Position numbers and translations under genes: made by a program. DNA of 64,000 nt from Morchella semilibera (lineage: Eukaryota; Ascomycota; Pezizomycetes; Pezizales; Morchellaceae). Shown here one piece after another: positions 43,905 through 53,875 of the stretch. The DNA lies in assembly GCA_009192285.1 (NCBI GenBank), contig CM018603.1:2844588-2908587 (forward strand), read 5' to 3'. Every line of letters starts with the position of its first letter. Position 1 is the first letter of the stretch. Under the pieces are notes generated by a model that did not search any database, was not told the DNA's origin, and saw only the letters and a program-made list of their open reading frames with translations.

Positions 43905-44254
43905 AGGAGCTAGATGTGCGCGCCAGGGACTCCCCAGGCGCAATGGATGATGGAAAGTATATTAGCAGGGGAGATCGGGGCGGAAACGTGATGCCCAGGC
44001 GGAGCCAGGCGGAGCCAGGCGCAGGGTATCTCCGCCAGGGATATAGGTGCCCTTCCAGGTGTTACCTGAGAGAAAACCAAACTCCTGGCGCTAACCGAGG
44101 TTGGGATTTAATTCAGGGCTCTCAGGGCGTTGAAAGCCTCGCCCGGAGCGCCCGGAGGTTTGGCGAGGTTCTCAGGAGAATGGGTTTTTATCCGGTGCGC
44201 CCTCAGCGCCCTGAGCGCCTGGAGCGCCCGGCGAAATCGGCAGGTTTGCTGATG
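43905..44254 (-). repeat. E right subterminal region and terminal repeat
   Basis: It contains CAGGCGGAGCCAGGCGGAGC, CCAGGCGCAGGG, CGCCCTCAGCGCCCTGAGCG and related words, the same CGCCAGG vocabulary as the left ends in opposite orientation. It finishes TTTGCTGATG at 44,254. Confidence 0.75.
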
Positions 44255-44313
44255 TACGCTTGTGTGTTGATTATCGAAAGCTAAATGCTATTACGGTCAA
44301 GGATCGATACCCT

Positions 44314-44450
44314 CATCAGCAAACTCAACTTATGACTGCAGTCTCCCAACAGTCTCCCGGGTCTCCTGAGAGTCTCCTGAGACTCCTGGAGATTTTTTGA
44401 GTCTCCTGAGGCTCAGGAGACATCAGGAGACAAATGAGGTCTTGCTGATG
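44314..44450 (+). mobile_element. MITE alpha copy 1 (137 bp) in G3 RT
   Basis: Ends CATCAGCAAACTC and AGTCTTGCTGATG-like (here GGTCTTGCTGATG), duplication CT (44,312-44,313 and 44,451-44,452). The interior is made of AGTCTCC/GGAGACT words that fold on themselves. Gypsy sequence lies on both sides. Confidence 0.9.
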
Positions 44451-46949
44451 CTCTTCCTCTTACACCAGAGACGATGGCCAACTTAGCCCGCGCTAATTAT
44501 TTTACCAAGCTGGACCTACGATGGGGATATAATCAGATTAGGATTAAAGAAGGGGACGAGTGGAAAACGGCTTTTCGAACAAGCTATGGACATTGGGAAC
44601 ATTTGGTGATGCCTTTTGGTCTAACCAATGCTCCTGCTACCTTTCAACGTTGGATTAACGATATTCTTCGCCCCTTTCTGGATCGTTGCGCTACTGCTTA
44701 TCTGGATGATATTCTTATTTATTCGGAGACCTTGGAACAACATCAACAGGATGTGCGACAAGTACTGGAAGCCTTGGAAGCTAATGAGGTCCATCTAAAA
44801 CCAGAGAAATGCGAATTCAGCGTACAAGAGACAAAATATTTGGGCATGATCTTGACCCCTGGAGGAATGAAGATGGATCCTGCTAAGGTACAGACAATTG
44901 TGGACTGGGAAGCGCTAAAGACAGTGAAGGAGGTTCAGGAATTTCTTGGGTTTGCCAATTTCTATCGACGTTTTATCTATGCGTATTCCCGAGTGGCTCG
45001 GCCATTGACTACTCTGACAAAAAAGCATGTACGATTTGAGTGGACCCAAAAAGTTGAACAAGCCTTTCAGAAACTTAAGACTGCTTTTACCACCGCTCCC
45101 ATATTGATGCATCCTGATCCCGAGAGAGAATTTATTGTAGAAACCGACGCGTCAGATTATGTGTCGGCAGGGATATTATCACAACGAGATGATGAAGGAA
45201 TTCTGCACCCGGTTGCTTTTTTCTCCAAGACACACTCGCCAGCAGAATGCAATTACGAAATTTATGATAAGGAGTTGTTGGCCATTATTCGTTGCTTCGA
45301 GGAATGGAGACCTCATTTGGAGACAGCTCAATTTCAAGTCAAAGTACTTACAGATCATCGCAATCTTGAGTACTTCATGTCGACTAAATTGCTGAATAGA
45401 CGTCAAACTCGTTGGGCAGAGTTTCTATCTCGGTTTAATTTTATGATTCAGTATAGGCCGGGGAAGCAGGGAAGGAAGGTTGATATTTTGACTAGAAGAC
45501 CTAAGGATTTACCAAAGGAGGGGGATGAGAGATTGAAGCAACAAAGCCGAGTGGTTTTGAAGAAGGAGAATTTGGATTTTAAGATAGGTTTGTTAGCGGG
45601 TTCTTTGGCAAATGAACCCGCTGAAGGATCGTCTCCCGTACTTGATTTGTTTAACAAAGCTTACCAGAGTGATAGCTTTCCAAACAAAATTCTATCCATG
45701 CTCCGAGAGGGCGTTCGACAATCGAAAGAGATTTCGTTGGCTGAGTGCAAGGAGAGCAAGGAGGGGCTATTGCTTTATCGGAATACACTCTATGTCCCTG
45801 ATTATGACGAACTTAAACTCTATTTGTTACGAGAATATCACGATAAACCCTCTGCTGGACATCCGGGACGATCAAAGACGTTGGAACTTCTCAGCCGGGA
45901 ATATTATTGGCCAACCATGCGGAAATATACCCACCGCTATGTCCAGAATTGCCATACCTGTCGGCGAAGTAAGACAAACCATAATCCCCTACAAGGAGTT
46001 TTGCGCCCATTATTGGTACCCAAAGGACCCTGGACGGATGTCACGATGGACTTTGTAACGGGACTTCCGGAGAGTCATGGATTTAATGCCATTCTGGTAG
46101 TGGTGGATCGGTTGACAAAAATGAAACATTTGATTCCCACGACGGAGAGTGTTAACGCCAGGGATCTGTCTCGTCTATACCTGGAGCAGGTATGGAAGTT
46201 ACATGGGCTACCAGAGACTATTGTTTCCGATCGAGGGACACAGTTTACTGCTGAATTTTGGAAAGTTCTCTGCGAACGGCTGGAGATTGCCCCTCGTTAT
46301 TCCACAGCATTTCATCCTCAAACCGATGGACAAACAGAAAGGACCAATGCGATTATGGAACAGTACCTCCGTAGTTATGTATCATATCAACAGGATAACT
46401 GGGTGGATTTTTTACCTCTGGCTGAATTTGCTACCAATAATCACATCTCCGAAACTACTAATATGTCCCCCTTTCAGGCTAACTATGGGAGACACCCGAG
46501 GATGACATTCGGACCCTTACAGCACGGACAGACGGTGAACGAGGACCAGGCTAATGGGTTGGCACGGGAGATGTCCCAGGTGTTTGATTTTCTGAAGAGT
46601 GAGATGTTCAGGGCGCAGAAGATACAGGAGGAGATGGCCAACTTACACCGGATTCCGGCACCTCGATATGCGGTTGGCGATTTTGTCTGGCTCTCGACTC
46701 GAAATATTGAAACAAAACGACCCTCGAAAAAAACTTGACTGGAAACAAATTGGTCCCTACCCGGTCAAACGAATTGTGAGCCCTTATGCCTACGAGTTGG
46801 AATTACCTGCCTCTATGAAAATACATCCGGTATTCTATGTTTCATTATTATCGCCGACAGTTGGGGATCCTTTTCCTGGACAAATTGTTGAACCACCCCC
46901 ACCGGTGGAAGTTGAAGGAGAAACTGAATGGGAAGTAGCGGAGATATTG

Positions 46950-47086
46950 CATCAGCAAACTCAACTTGTGACTGGAGTCTCCCAACAGTCTCCCAGGTCT
47001 CCTGAGAGTCTCCTGAGACTCCTGGATATTTTTTGAGTCTCATGAGGCTCAGGAGACATCAGGAGACAAATGAAGTCTTGCTGATG
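46950..47086 (+). mobile_element. MITE alpha copy 2 (137 bp) in G3 chromodomain
   Basis: Same sequence as copy 1 with a few changes. Duplication TG (46,948-46,949 and 47,087-47,088). Confidence 0.9.
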
Positions 47087-47268
47087 TGGATTCGCGGAAG
47101 AGGGGGCGACGGGTGGAGTACTTGGTTAGATATGTTGGATATGAAGAAGCGTCCTGGCAACCTTCGGGTGATTTGGAGCATAGTCCTGATATTAGGAAAG
47201 CATTTCACGATCAATATCCTTCGAAACCTCGGCCTATCAGGAGCTAGGCCCTTGGAGGGGACCTGATC

Positions 47269-47902
47269 TGTCCCGGCGTCTTGGCAGTCGTCCCGACAGT
47301 TCGGTAGGCGATGCACGATTGTGGTTGTTAAGGTAATGATAAGCGAGAGTGGGGAGTACGAGGTGGAGGCTGTCGTCATTAGGTTCTAGGAGGTTCGATG
47401 GCGTGATGGATTGGTAATGTAGAACAGCGGAGATGGTGGGGAGGATTGCGAGGTGTGGTAGCGACGGGTTTTTATGAGGTTCTATGAGCGAGTGTGTGAG
47501 TCATAGCGGACTAGTGGAGGAGGTGTGTTAAATAGCGGGGATAGATGTTTTCCTTAGTTCTTTCTTTCTTTCTTCTCTGTCTCGTCTTTCTGTTATCTCG
47601 GTACATAGGAATCTACTCCTATTTCTAAAGCCATAGCCTCTCGTACCAAAGACTCGATCCTCTGACAAGAGGAAACTCATAGTATCCCTCATCGTTCTCG
47701 TTGAGGTCCCTTCGGTCCTCACTCTCCCTGTTCTGTGCTCTTGTGCCCTTGCTCTTGCCTTTGTCTTCGCCGGTGCCTGTGCTTGTGCCTGCCCGGCGTT
47801 GTCCCTGTCTTCATCGGCCCCCTCGTCGAGTACACTGTGCTCCTCGAGTCCCTCTGCGTCATCATTGTCATCTTCTTCTTTGCGTCGGGTTACCCCGTCA
47901 CA
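47269..47902 (+). mobile_element. LTR-A, 3' LTR of G3
   Basis: 634 bp, TGTCCCGGCG to CCCCGTCACA, directly after G3 pol and its purine tract. This fixes the native orientation of the family. The flank after it (CTTGG) is gag of another Gypsy, so G3 had inserted into G2. Its 5' LTR is lost, so no target duplication can be read. Confidence 0.9.
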
Positions 47903-49015
47903 CTTGGTAAGTTCCTCGCTCAGGCCTTCTATAAGAGCTTCCACATTGGCAGCTTCTCCCACATCAGCAAGACTTCATTTGTCTCCTGATGTCTCCTGAG
48001 CCTCAGGAGACTCAAAAAATATCCAGGAGTCTCAGGAGACTCTCAGGAGACTTGGGAGACTGTTGGGAGACTCCAGTCACAAGTTGAGTTTGCTGATGCA
48101 TACCAGCTTCCGCAGCGTAGCGTTGGAACTCGGCGAAATATTCCGAGAAGGGACGGTTGAGTTGTCTAATCCTCCTCAGAGCACGACGGGCGGTACCTAC
48201 CTGGTCTGGGTCCCCGAAGGCTGTATCCAAAATTTCAAAGAACCTTCCCATTGATGGGAGGTCGATGCCGGTGGTGGTAATATAGGGCATAAACTGATCG
48301 GCTGCGGGGCCCTCCAAGCGAGAAATGGCATAGGTTAACTGGTTTTGCAGAGTGGGGGTACCTATCGGCATTGCCCAACAACTTGAGTTTCAACATGTTT
48401 TTAAATTGGGGGAGTCCCTTCCTATTGCCGCGATATTTCTCTGGGTCCGGAAGCTTCTCTGATCTTGCCGCTCCCGGGTCTTGGGTAAGGGCGATGCCTT
48501 CTAAGAGGCGGTTGCGACGTCGAGGAGGGGGTGGCGGAATAGGGTCTGCTGCCGGAGGCGGAGGAGGAGGCGGGAGTGCGATCTGGGCGGCGAGTGCGGC
48601 TTCGGCGGCTTGCGTTGCTTGGTTTGCGGTTCTTACTTGGGTTTGGAGGGTGGTGACCTGGGCTTCGAGAACTGTTATCTGTCCCTCTAACTCTTGATTC
48701 TCCCTTCCCAACTTTGTGAGTTTCTTGGTCCATTCTTTTCGAGCTTCATCCCCATCCTCTATTTCTTCCTGCCAATTGATAATAAGTTGCTTGACGGCTT
48801 GTTGAGCGCGGAACATTAGGTCATGAATTTTCTTGGCTTCCTCGCTGGCATCGTCAGCGACGGTGGGGTGTGCGGCTACGAATGTATCAAGATCCCTTTG
48901 GAGGATCTCGTAGAGTCCTTCTGACTCTTCCATAGGGTCTGCGTGCGACATAGTAGATAACAAGATATTGTATCGATGTATGTAGTGTAGGTTGGCGTTG
49001 GAGACGCAACCTTAG
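47903..49015 (-). mobile_element. Gypsy element G2, gag and leader (LTR-D family)
   Basis: The minus-strand gag starts about 48,951 (MSHADPMEESEGLYEILQRD) and has a coiled coil (ENQELEGQITVLEAQVTTLQ) and a Pro-rich linker. A capsid-like part follows (SRLEGPAADQFMPYITTTGI, FSEYFAEFQRYAA), related to but distinct from the G0 gag. MITE alpha copy 3 lies inside at 47,962. Pol is absent because LTR-A of G3 abuts at 47,902. The leader to LTR-D (49,016) is about 60 bp. Broken, a few breaks. Confidence 0.82.
47962..48098 (-). mobile_element. MITE alpha copy 3 (137 bp) in G2 gag
   Basis: Same element in the opposite orientation: CATCAGCAAGACTTC to GAGTTTGCTGATG. Duplication CA (47,960-47,961 and 48,099-48,100). 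Confidence 0.9.
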
Positions 49016-49494
49016 TATCACGGAGCGAAGCGGAGTACTGGGCGAAGCGAGCCAAGGTACACTACCTAGGCGGGACGTAACAGTAATATTCGAGACGGAC
49101 GAGGCGAAACTATGGAACGAGGTGAGACTATGAAGCAAGGCGAAGTACGAAGCAGGTCCAGAAGCCGGAGTATATTCTAAAAGACTACAAACTCCTGAAG
49201 ATAGGAAGGTTGCGTGAAGAGGAAAGGAAAAGAACTATCTACAAGCGAGGGCGAGGCCCCTATATATACACCACATACCAGCCTAATAACTCATCCGAGT
49301 AACCCTGTACAGAACCCCAGAGAATCCCCCACGACATCCGCGCATCCTATCACCGAGCTTACATATTCTTATCTCCTATTACCGCAACCGTATCTCCGAC
49401 CCGAACCCTTGTCACCGAAACTCATAGAACATAAGGGAACCCCTGACTAACCCCTCTTCCCGCAACATCGCTAAGCACATTCCACGCCGTGATA
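49016..49494 (-). mobile_element. LTR-D, 5' LTR of G2 (479 bp)
   Basis: On the plus strand TATCACGGAGCGAAG to CACGCCGTGATA. The native minus orientation carries a TATATATAGG box. It matches the solo LTR-D at 52,257-52,737 closely along its length. The right side is LTR-A sequence, so G2 inserted into an LTR-A. Confidence 0.88.
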
Positions 49495-50034
49495 GATGAG
49501 GACACCGACAAAGACAGAGATAATGCCAGGCAGGCAAAAGCACAGATACCGGCAAAGGCAAAGGTAAAGGCACAAGGCCGCAGGGCAGAGAGAGTGAGGA
49601 CTGGATGGACCTCAACGGTAACAATGAGATTTTCCTCTAAAGAGGACAAGGTTTTGGGGTGCAAAGAGCTATGGCTTAAGAATAGGATTATATTACTATG
49701 TACCAAGATAACAGGAAGATGAGATAGAGAGAAAAGAAAGAAAGAACCAAGGAAAACATCTATGCTCGCTATTTAACACCTCTCCTCCACCAATCCACGA
49801 TAACTCATACATCAGCTCATAGAGACCCATAGAAATTTGTCGCAACTACACCTCGTATTCCTCCCCACCATCTCTGCTATTTACATTACAAATCAATCAC
49901 GCCATCGAACCTCCTAGAACTCAATAACGATACTCCCTCCTTAGCAGACTCCTACCTTGCTTAACTATGTCGTATCTATCACAACAGCGCTTCAACTACT
50001 GAACCTTCGAGACCGATGCTAAGATGCCAGGACA
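49495..50034 (-). mobile_element. LTR-A fragment, start replaced by G2
   Basis: It begins within LTR-A at the GATGAGGACACCGAC position and runs to the usual GCCAGGACA end. The missing first 80-90 bp would lie on the other side of G2, which is not in this window. Confidence 0.82.
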
Positions 50035-50316
50035 GTCATTATTCCTGTACCAGAGAGCTCCCCTATTATCAACACACCATGGAGACCTAGAACCACTGTA
50101 TGGCGCCTAAAATCAAAAGCTGCTGCTGCTAAAAAAGCCCTACATGCTGCTGTACTCAACAAAACAAAACCATTCTCCAAAAAACTATCTTGTAATGGGG
50201 TAACCAGGTGCAACGTGACGGATGACAATGATGATGCAAAGTAGCTTGAAGAGAACAGCTTATTGCAACAAGGACACTAATAAGGAGGAACGAGAGCCGG
50301 GCGGGCACAAGTACAG
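50035..50316 (+). other. Mixed remnant: coding-like scrap and a diverged LTR-A start
   Basis: From 50,035 to 50,190 the plus strand is open (IIPVPESSPIINTPWRPRTT), an unassigned scrap that could be from a LINE. From 50,191 (TGTAATGGGGTAACC) a strongly diverged LTR-A beginning runs to about 50,310, where the G4 LTR-A starts. Confidence 0.45.
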
Positions 50317-51072
50317 TGTGACGGAGTAACCCGATGCAAAGCAGAAGATGACAATGATGACGCAGAAGGGACTCGAGGAGCACAGCCCATGCGATGAGGA
50401 CACCGACGAAGATGGGAACTTGAACAATGCCGGGCAGGCACAAGCACAGGCACCGGCAAAGGCAAAGGCAAAGGCAAGGGTACAAGAGCGCAGGGTAGAG
50501 AGAGTGAGGGCCGGATGAACCTCAACGAGAACGATGAGAGATACTATAGATTTCCTTGGAAGAGGACAGAATCTTGGGTGCTAGGAGCTATAGCTTGAAG
50601 ATAGGAGTATTTTCCTATGTACTGAAATAACAGGAAGATGAGATGAAGAGAAAAGAAAGAAATAACTAAGGAAAACACATCAGCAAGATTTTACAAGTTT
50701 TAGGAGATTACAGGGGTCTCAGGGGACTCAGGGGACTCAGGAGACTATCAGGAGACTCAGGAGACTCCAGTCACAAATGGGAAAGCTTGCTGATGCATCT
50801 AAACCCGCTATTTAACACTCCTCCTCCACCCGTCCGCTATGACTCATACATCAGCTCATAGAAGCCCATAGAAATCCATTACAACCACACCTCATATCCC
50901 TCCCCACCATCTCTGCTATTTACATTACAAATTCATCACGTCATCGAACCTCCTAAAACCCAATGACGACACCCCCTCCTCAGCACACCCCTTCCTCGCT
51001 TAGGAATACCTAAACAATCGCAGCAGCGCTTCGACTACCGAACCCCAGGACTGGTGCCAAGACGATAGGACA
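50317..51072 (-). mobile_element. LTR-A, 3' LTR of G4, with a MITE inside
   Basis: Plus strand TGTGACGG to GATAGGACA. It follows the minus-strand end of G4 pol and the shared GATCAGGTCCCCTCC (complement of the purine tract). It is 756 bp including a 118-bp MITE and its 2-bp duplication. Confidence 0.85.
50678..50795. mobile_element. MITE alpha copy 4, short variant (118 bp)
   Basis: CATCAGCAAGATTTTACAAG to GGGAAAGCTTGCTGATG. Duplication CA (50,676-50,677 and 50,796-50,797). The interior has repeated AGGGGACTC/AGGAGACTC words. It differs from the 137-bp type inside but not at the ends. Confidence 0.88.
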
Positions 51073-52227
51073 GATCAGGTCCCCTCCTGAGGCCTAGCTC
51101 CTGATAGGTCGAGGTTTCAGAGGATATTGATAATGAAATAACTGTCAAAGTTCAGTACTATGCTCGAGATCACTTGATGGCTGCCAGGAAGGTTCCTCGT
51201 ATCCAACATATCTAATCAAATACTCCACTCGTCGTCCCCTTTTCCTAGAATCCAATATCTCTGCCACTTCCCATTCAGATTCCCCTTCAATTTCCACAGG
51301 TGGAGGTGGTTCAACAATTTGTCCCAGAATAGGATCGCTGATCGCTGGTGATAACAATGAAACATGAAATACTGGATGTATTTTCATGGAGGTGGGGAGT
51401 TCTAATTCATAGGCATAGGTGTGACGGAGTAACCCGACGCAAAGAAGAAGATGACAATGATGACGCAGAGGAATTCGAGGAGCACAGTTTACTCGACGAG
51501 GGGGCTAATGAAGACAGAAGCGACACCGGGCAGGCACAAGCACAGGCACCGGCGAAGGCAAAGGTAAGGGCAAGGGCACAGGAACACAGAGCAGGGAGAG
51601 TGAGGACCAGATGGACCTCAACGAAAATGATGAGAGTTACTATGAGTTCCCTCTTGTCAGAGGATCGAGTCTTTGGTACTAGAGACTATGGTTTAGAAAT
51701 AGGAGTAAATTCCTATGTACCAAGATAACAGGAAGACGAGACAGAGAGAAAAGAAAGAAAGAAAGAACTAAGGAAAACATCTATCCCCGATATTTAACAT
51801 GCCTCCTCCACTAGTCCGCTATGACTCACGCTTTCGCTTATAGAATCCCATAGAAACCCGTTGCTACCACACCTCGTAATCCTCCCCACCATCTCCGCTA
51901 TTTTACATTACCAATCCATCACGTCATCGAACCTCCCAGAACCTAATGACGACAACCTCCACCTCGCGCTCCCCACCATCTCCGCTATTTTACATTACCA
52001 ATCCATCACGCCATCGAACCTCCCAGAACCTAATCACGACAACCTCCACCTCGCGCTCCCCACTCTCGCTTAACATTACCCTAACGACCACAACTATGCC
52101 TCGCCTACTGAACGGTCGGGACAGATGCCAAGACGCCGGGACAATAGGGACTTACGATTCGCTTAATCGTATAGGGGCCAATTTGCTTCCAATCGAGTTT
52201 CTTTGAAGGTCACTTTGTTTCGATATT
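51073..52227 (-). mobile_element. Gypsy chromovirus G4, pol 3' end
   Basis: The minus strand carries the integrase C-terminus and chromodomain ([50 protein letters not shown]). It is interrupted by a solo LTR-A (51,420-52,143) and its far side (52,149-52,227) ends at a MITE. Only the last part of pol plus one LTR remain. Same family as G3. Broken; a fossil. Confidence 0.85.
51420..52143 (-). mobile_element. Solo LTR-A inside G4, with an internal duplication
   Basis: 724 bp, TGTGACGG to GCCGGGACA, with the exact duplication ATAGG (51,415-51,419 and 52,144-52,148). It is longer than other copies because an 82-bp stretch (CCCACCATCTCCGCTATTTT... to CTCGCGCTC) is tandemly doubled at about 51,887-52,052. 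Confidence 0.92.
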
Positions 52228-52849
52228 CATCAGCAAACTCAACTTGTAACTGGAGTTATCACGGCGTGGAACGTGCTTAGCGATGTTGCGGGAAGAGGGG
52301 TTAGTCAGGGGTTCTCTGATGTTCTATGAGTTTCGGTGACAAGGGTTCGGGTCGGAGATACGGTTGCGGTAATAGGGGGATAAGGATATGTAAGCTCGGT
52401 GATAGGACGCGCGGATGTTTTGGGGGATTCTATGAGGTTCTGTACAGGGTAATCGGATGAGTTATTAGGTTGGTATGTGGTGTATATATAGGGGCCTCGC
52501 CCTCGCTTGTAGATAGTTCTTTTCCTTTCCTCTTCACGCAACCTTCCTATCTTCAGGAGTTTGTAGTCCTCTAGAATATACTCAGGTTTCTGGTTCTACT
52601 TCGCGTCTCGCCTCGCTCCATAGTCTCGCCTCGTTCCATAGTCCTGCCTCGTCCGCCTCGAATACTACTGTTACGTCCCGCCTAGGTAGTATACCTTGGC
52701 TCGACTCGCCCTGTACTTCGCTTCGCTCCGTGATAGGAGTCTCCCAACAGTCTCCCAAGTCTCCTGAGAGTCTCCTGAGACTCCTAGATATTTTTTGAGT
52801 CTCCTGGGGCTCAGGAGACATCAGGAGACAAATGAAGTCTTGCTGATGT
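52228..52849 (+). mobile_element. MITE alpha copy 5, split by solo LTR-D
   Basis: The first 29 bp (CATCAGCAAACTCAACTTG...) lie at 52,228-52,256, the rest at 52,743-52,849 ending TCTTGCTGATG. The two flanking dinucleotides (TT and TG) do not match and the right flank is not Gypsy, so one side was rearranged. Confidence 0.85.
52257..52737 (+). mobile_element. Solo LTR-D (481 bp) inside MITE alpha
   Basis: TATCACGGCGTGGAACG to CGCTCCGTGATA, with the exact duplication GGAGT (52,252-52,256 and 52,738-52,742). A TATATATAGG box at about 52,488 and a CTTTTCCTTTCCTC start region follow in the native orientation. Confidence 0.93.
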
Positions 52850-52914
52850 GCCTCACCAATTAGCCCATGTCTGGACGATGATAGAATACTCAATTGCAGC
52901 GGGTGTGGAGGCAT

Positions 52915-52990
52915 AGAGATGAAAGCGTAGAGACGAAGGTGTGAAGATGAAGGTGTGAAGACGAAGGTGTAGAGGTGAAGATGTGGGGAG
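52915..52990. repeat. Minisatellite, GAAGGTGTGAAGA units
   Basis: Five or six imperfect 12-13-bp units (GATGAAGGTGTGAA, GACGAAGGTGTAGAG). It lies at the edge between the transposon nest and host DNA. Confidence 0.75.
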
Positions 52991-53694
52991 GGTGTAGAAG
53001 GAAAGAGGGACCTGATATCTCTAAGTTCCAACCCTAACCCTCATTTCCGCTGAGATCTTTTGATAATCTGATTTTTCGGTGAATGATTCACCCCTAATTG
53101 AGCCTGATTGGGATGTTAATAGGCCCCAAATATCAGAGTTATCACCCAATCAGGAAAGATTGAGGGTGATTCTGTATCTACAGCTCATATCACGCTCTAA
53201 TCAGACCCGGGTCTCAAAATCAGCCTGATATTTTTATACAGACTGGCGGTAAAGTACTTAGCTGTTTTATTGCTTTACAACCAAAATTTGTATGAGAACG
53301 CAACTCCAGCAATTAGCTGGATGTAATTAATGAAGTAAACGAAAAAAAAGCTCCAGCAATTATTACTATGTATTAATTCTCCTTTACCACACCACAAAGT
53401 CCCCACCAAAACGTTTTCAAAGCAATTGAGTGGTGAAACCCCATCTATACCTATAAGCACCAGGGTTCTCCACTAAAGTATTTTATTACACCTCAACCGC
53501 TCCTTTTTACCAATTCAAAAACCCGCCAAAGGCTTCTTCTCCCAAGGGCCAAGATATCTTAAGAACCTCTATCCATCACTATAATCAACTGTGCTGCGGT
53601 ACTACACCCGGAACCTGGTTCCACCTACTTAGTTTGGGTGGTGATTGGCCCTTTCACGAAACTTTTGGGTAGCGACTTTACTATAGTGTCTACT
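52991..53694. other. Host-side intergenic DNA with one imperfect hairpin
   Basis: No gene is seen. At 53,084-53,172 two arms of about 34 bp (ATTCACCCCTAATTGAGCC and its partner) face each other around CCTGATTGGG/CCCAATCAGG (53,103-53,112 and 53,144-53,153). It is a small foldback, perhaps an old MITE. Confidence 0.5.
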
Positions 53695-53848
53695 TATCCC
53701 ATGGTCCGTCAAGCTGACCCCCCTATGGTAGAGGAGCGAGATTTGTATGGGAGACCTACTACCTGGTAAGAGAGATAACAAGATCTATACATGTAAGTAA
53801 AACCACTCTTTCTATGGGGGTCAACATCTTACTGACGGGCGATGGGGA
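53695..53848 (-). mobile_element. MITE beta copy 1 (about 154 bp)
   Basis: Ends TATCCCATGGTCCGTCA and, inverted, TCCCCATCGCCCGTCAG, each followed by a TGACCCCC box. The minus strand aligns along its length with 59,143-59,291 (shared TTATCTC.CTTA.CAG and GATCTTCC/GGTCTCCC interior). No clear target duplication. Confidence 0.65.
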
Positions 53849-53875
53849 CGGCCCCACCTCCACGCCCCAAACGTA

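Larger units (their letters stand above)
34016..44254 (-). mobile_element. Plavaka-type transposon E, second block, with right end (10,239 bp)
   Basis: Left end CATCAGCAAGCTTGCAGTTG (34,016). Right end read inward CATCAGCAAACCTGCCGATT (44,254), both followed closely by a CCGGGCGC box. Contents: GC-rich subterminal repeats, transposase (minus), divergent promoter, ORF2 (plus), DUF6532-like gene (plus) and right subterminal repeats. The left flank is AT, the right flank TA; the left end of block 1 is flanked by TA. The right flank is Gypsy G3 pol but neither left flank is, so insertion history is not simple. Genes are better kept than in block 1. Confidence 0.78.
44255..47268 (+). mobile_element. 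Gypsy chromovirus G3, pol to polypurine tract
   Basis: Reverse transcriptase begins at the E junction (CVDYRKLNAI). The long open stretch 44,474-46,738 holds RT (MPFGLTNAPATFQ, AYLDDILIYSE), RNase H (VETDASDYVSAGI, DKELLAIIRCFEEW, LTDHRNLEYF), the integrase zinc motif (H..H, YVQNCHTC) and integrase core ([54 protein letters not shown]). A chromodomain follows to about 47,250 (VAEI, WQPSGDLEH-like end). Just before LTR-A lies the purine-rich GGAGGGGACCTGATC, also present in G4. Two CATCAGCAA MITEs sit inside. The 5' half is absent. The best preserved Gypsy here; broken, with few breaks. Confidence 0.9.

Noticed and set aside
44245-44254. TTTGCTGATG as the end of a further MITE alpha copy
   Set aside because: The preceding DNA is the CGCC-rich E subterminal region, so it is the right end of transposon E, not a MITE.
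47528-50525. Arg/Gln/Ala- and Leu/Pro/Val-rich frames within LTR-A copies
   Set aside because: They recur in every LTR-A copy and come from the GGCAAA hexamer tract; they are not genes.
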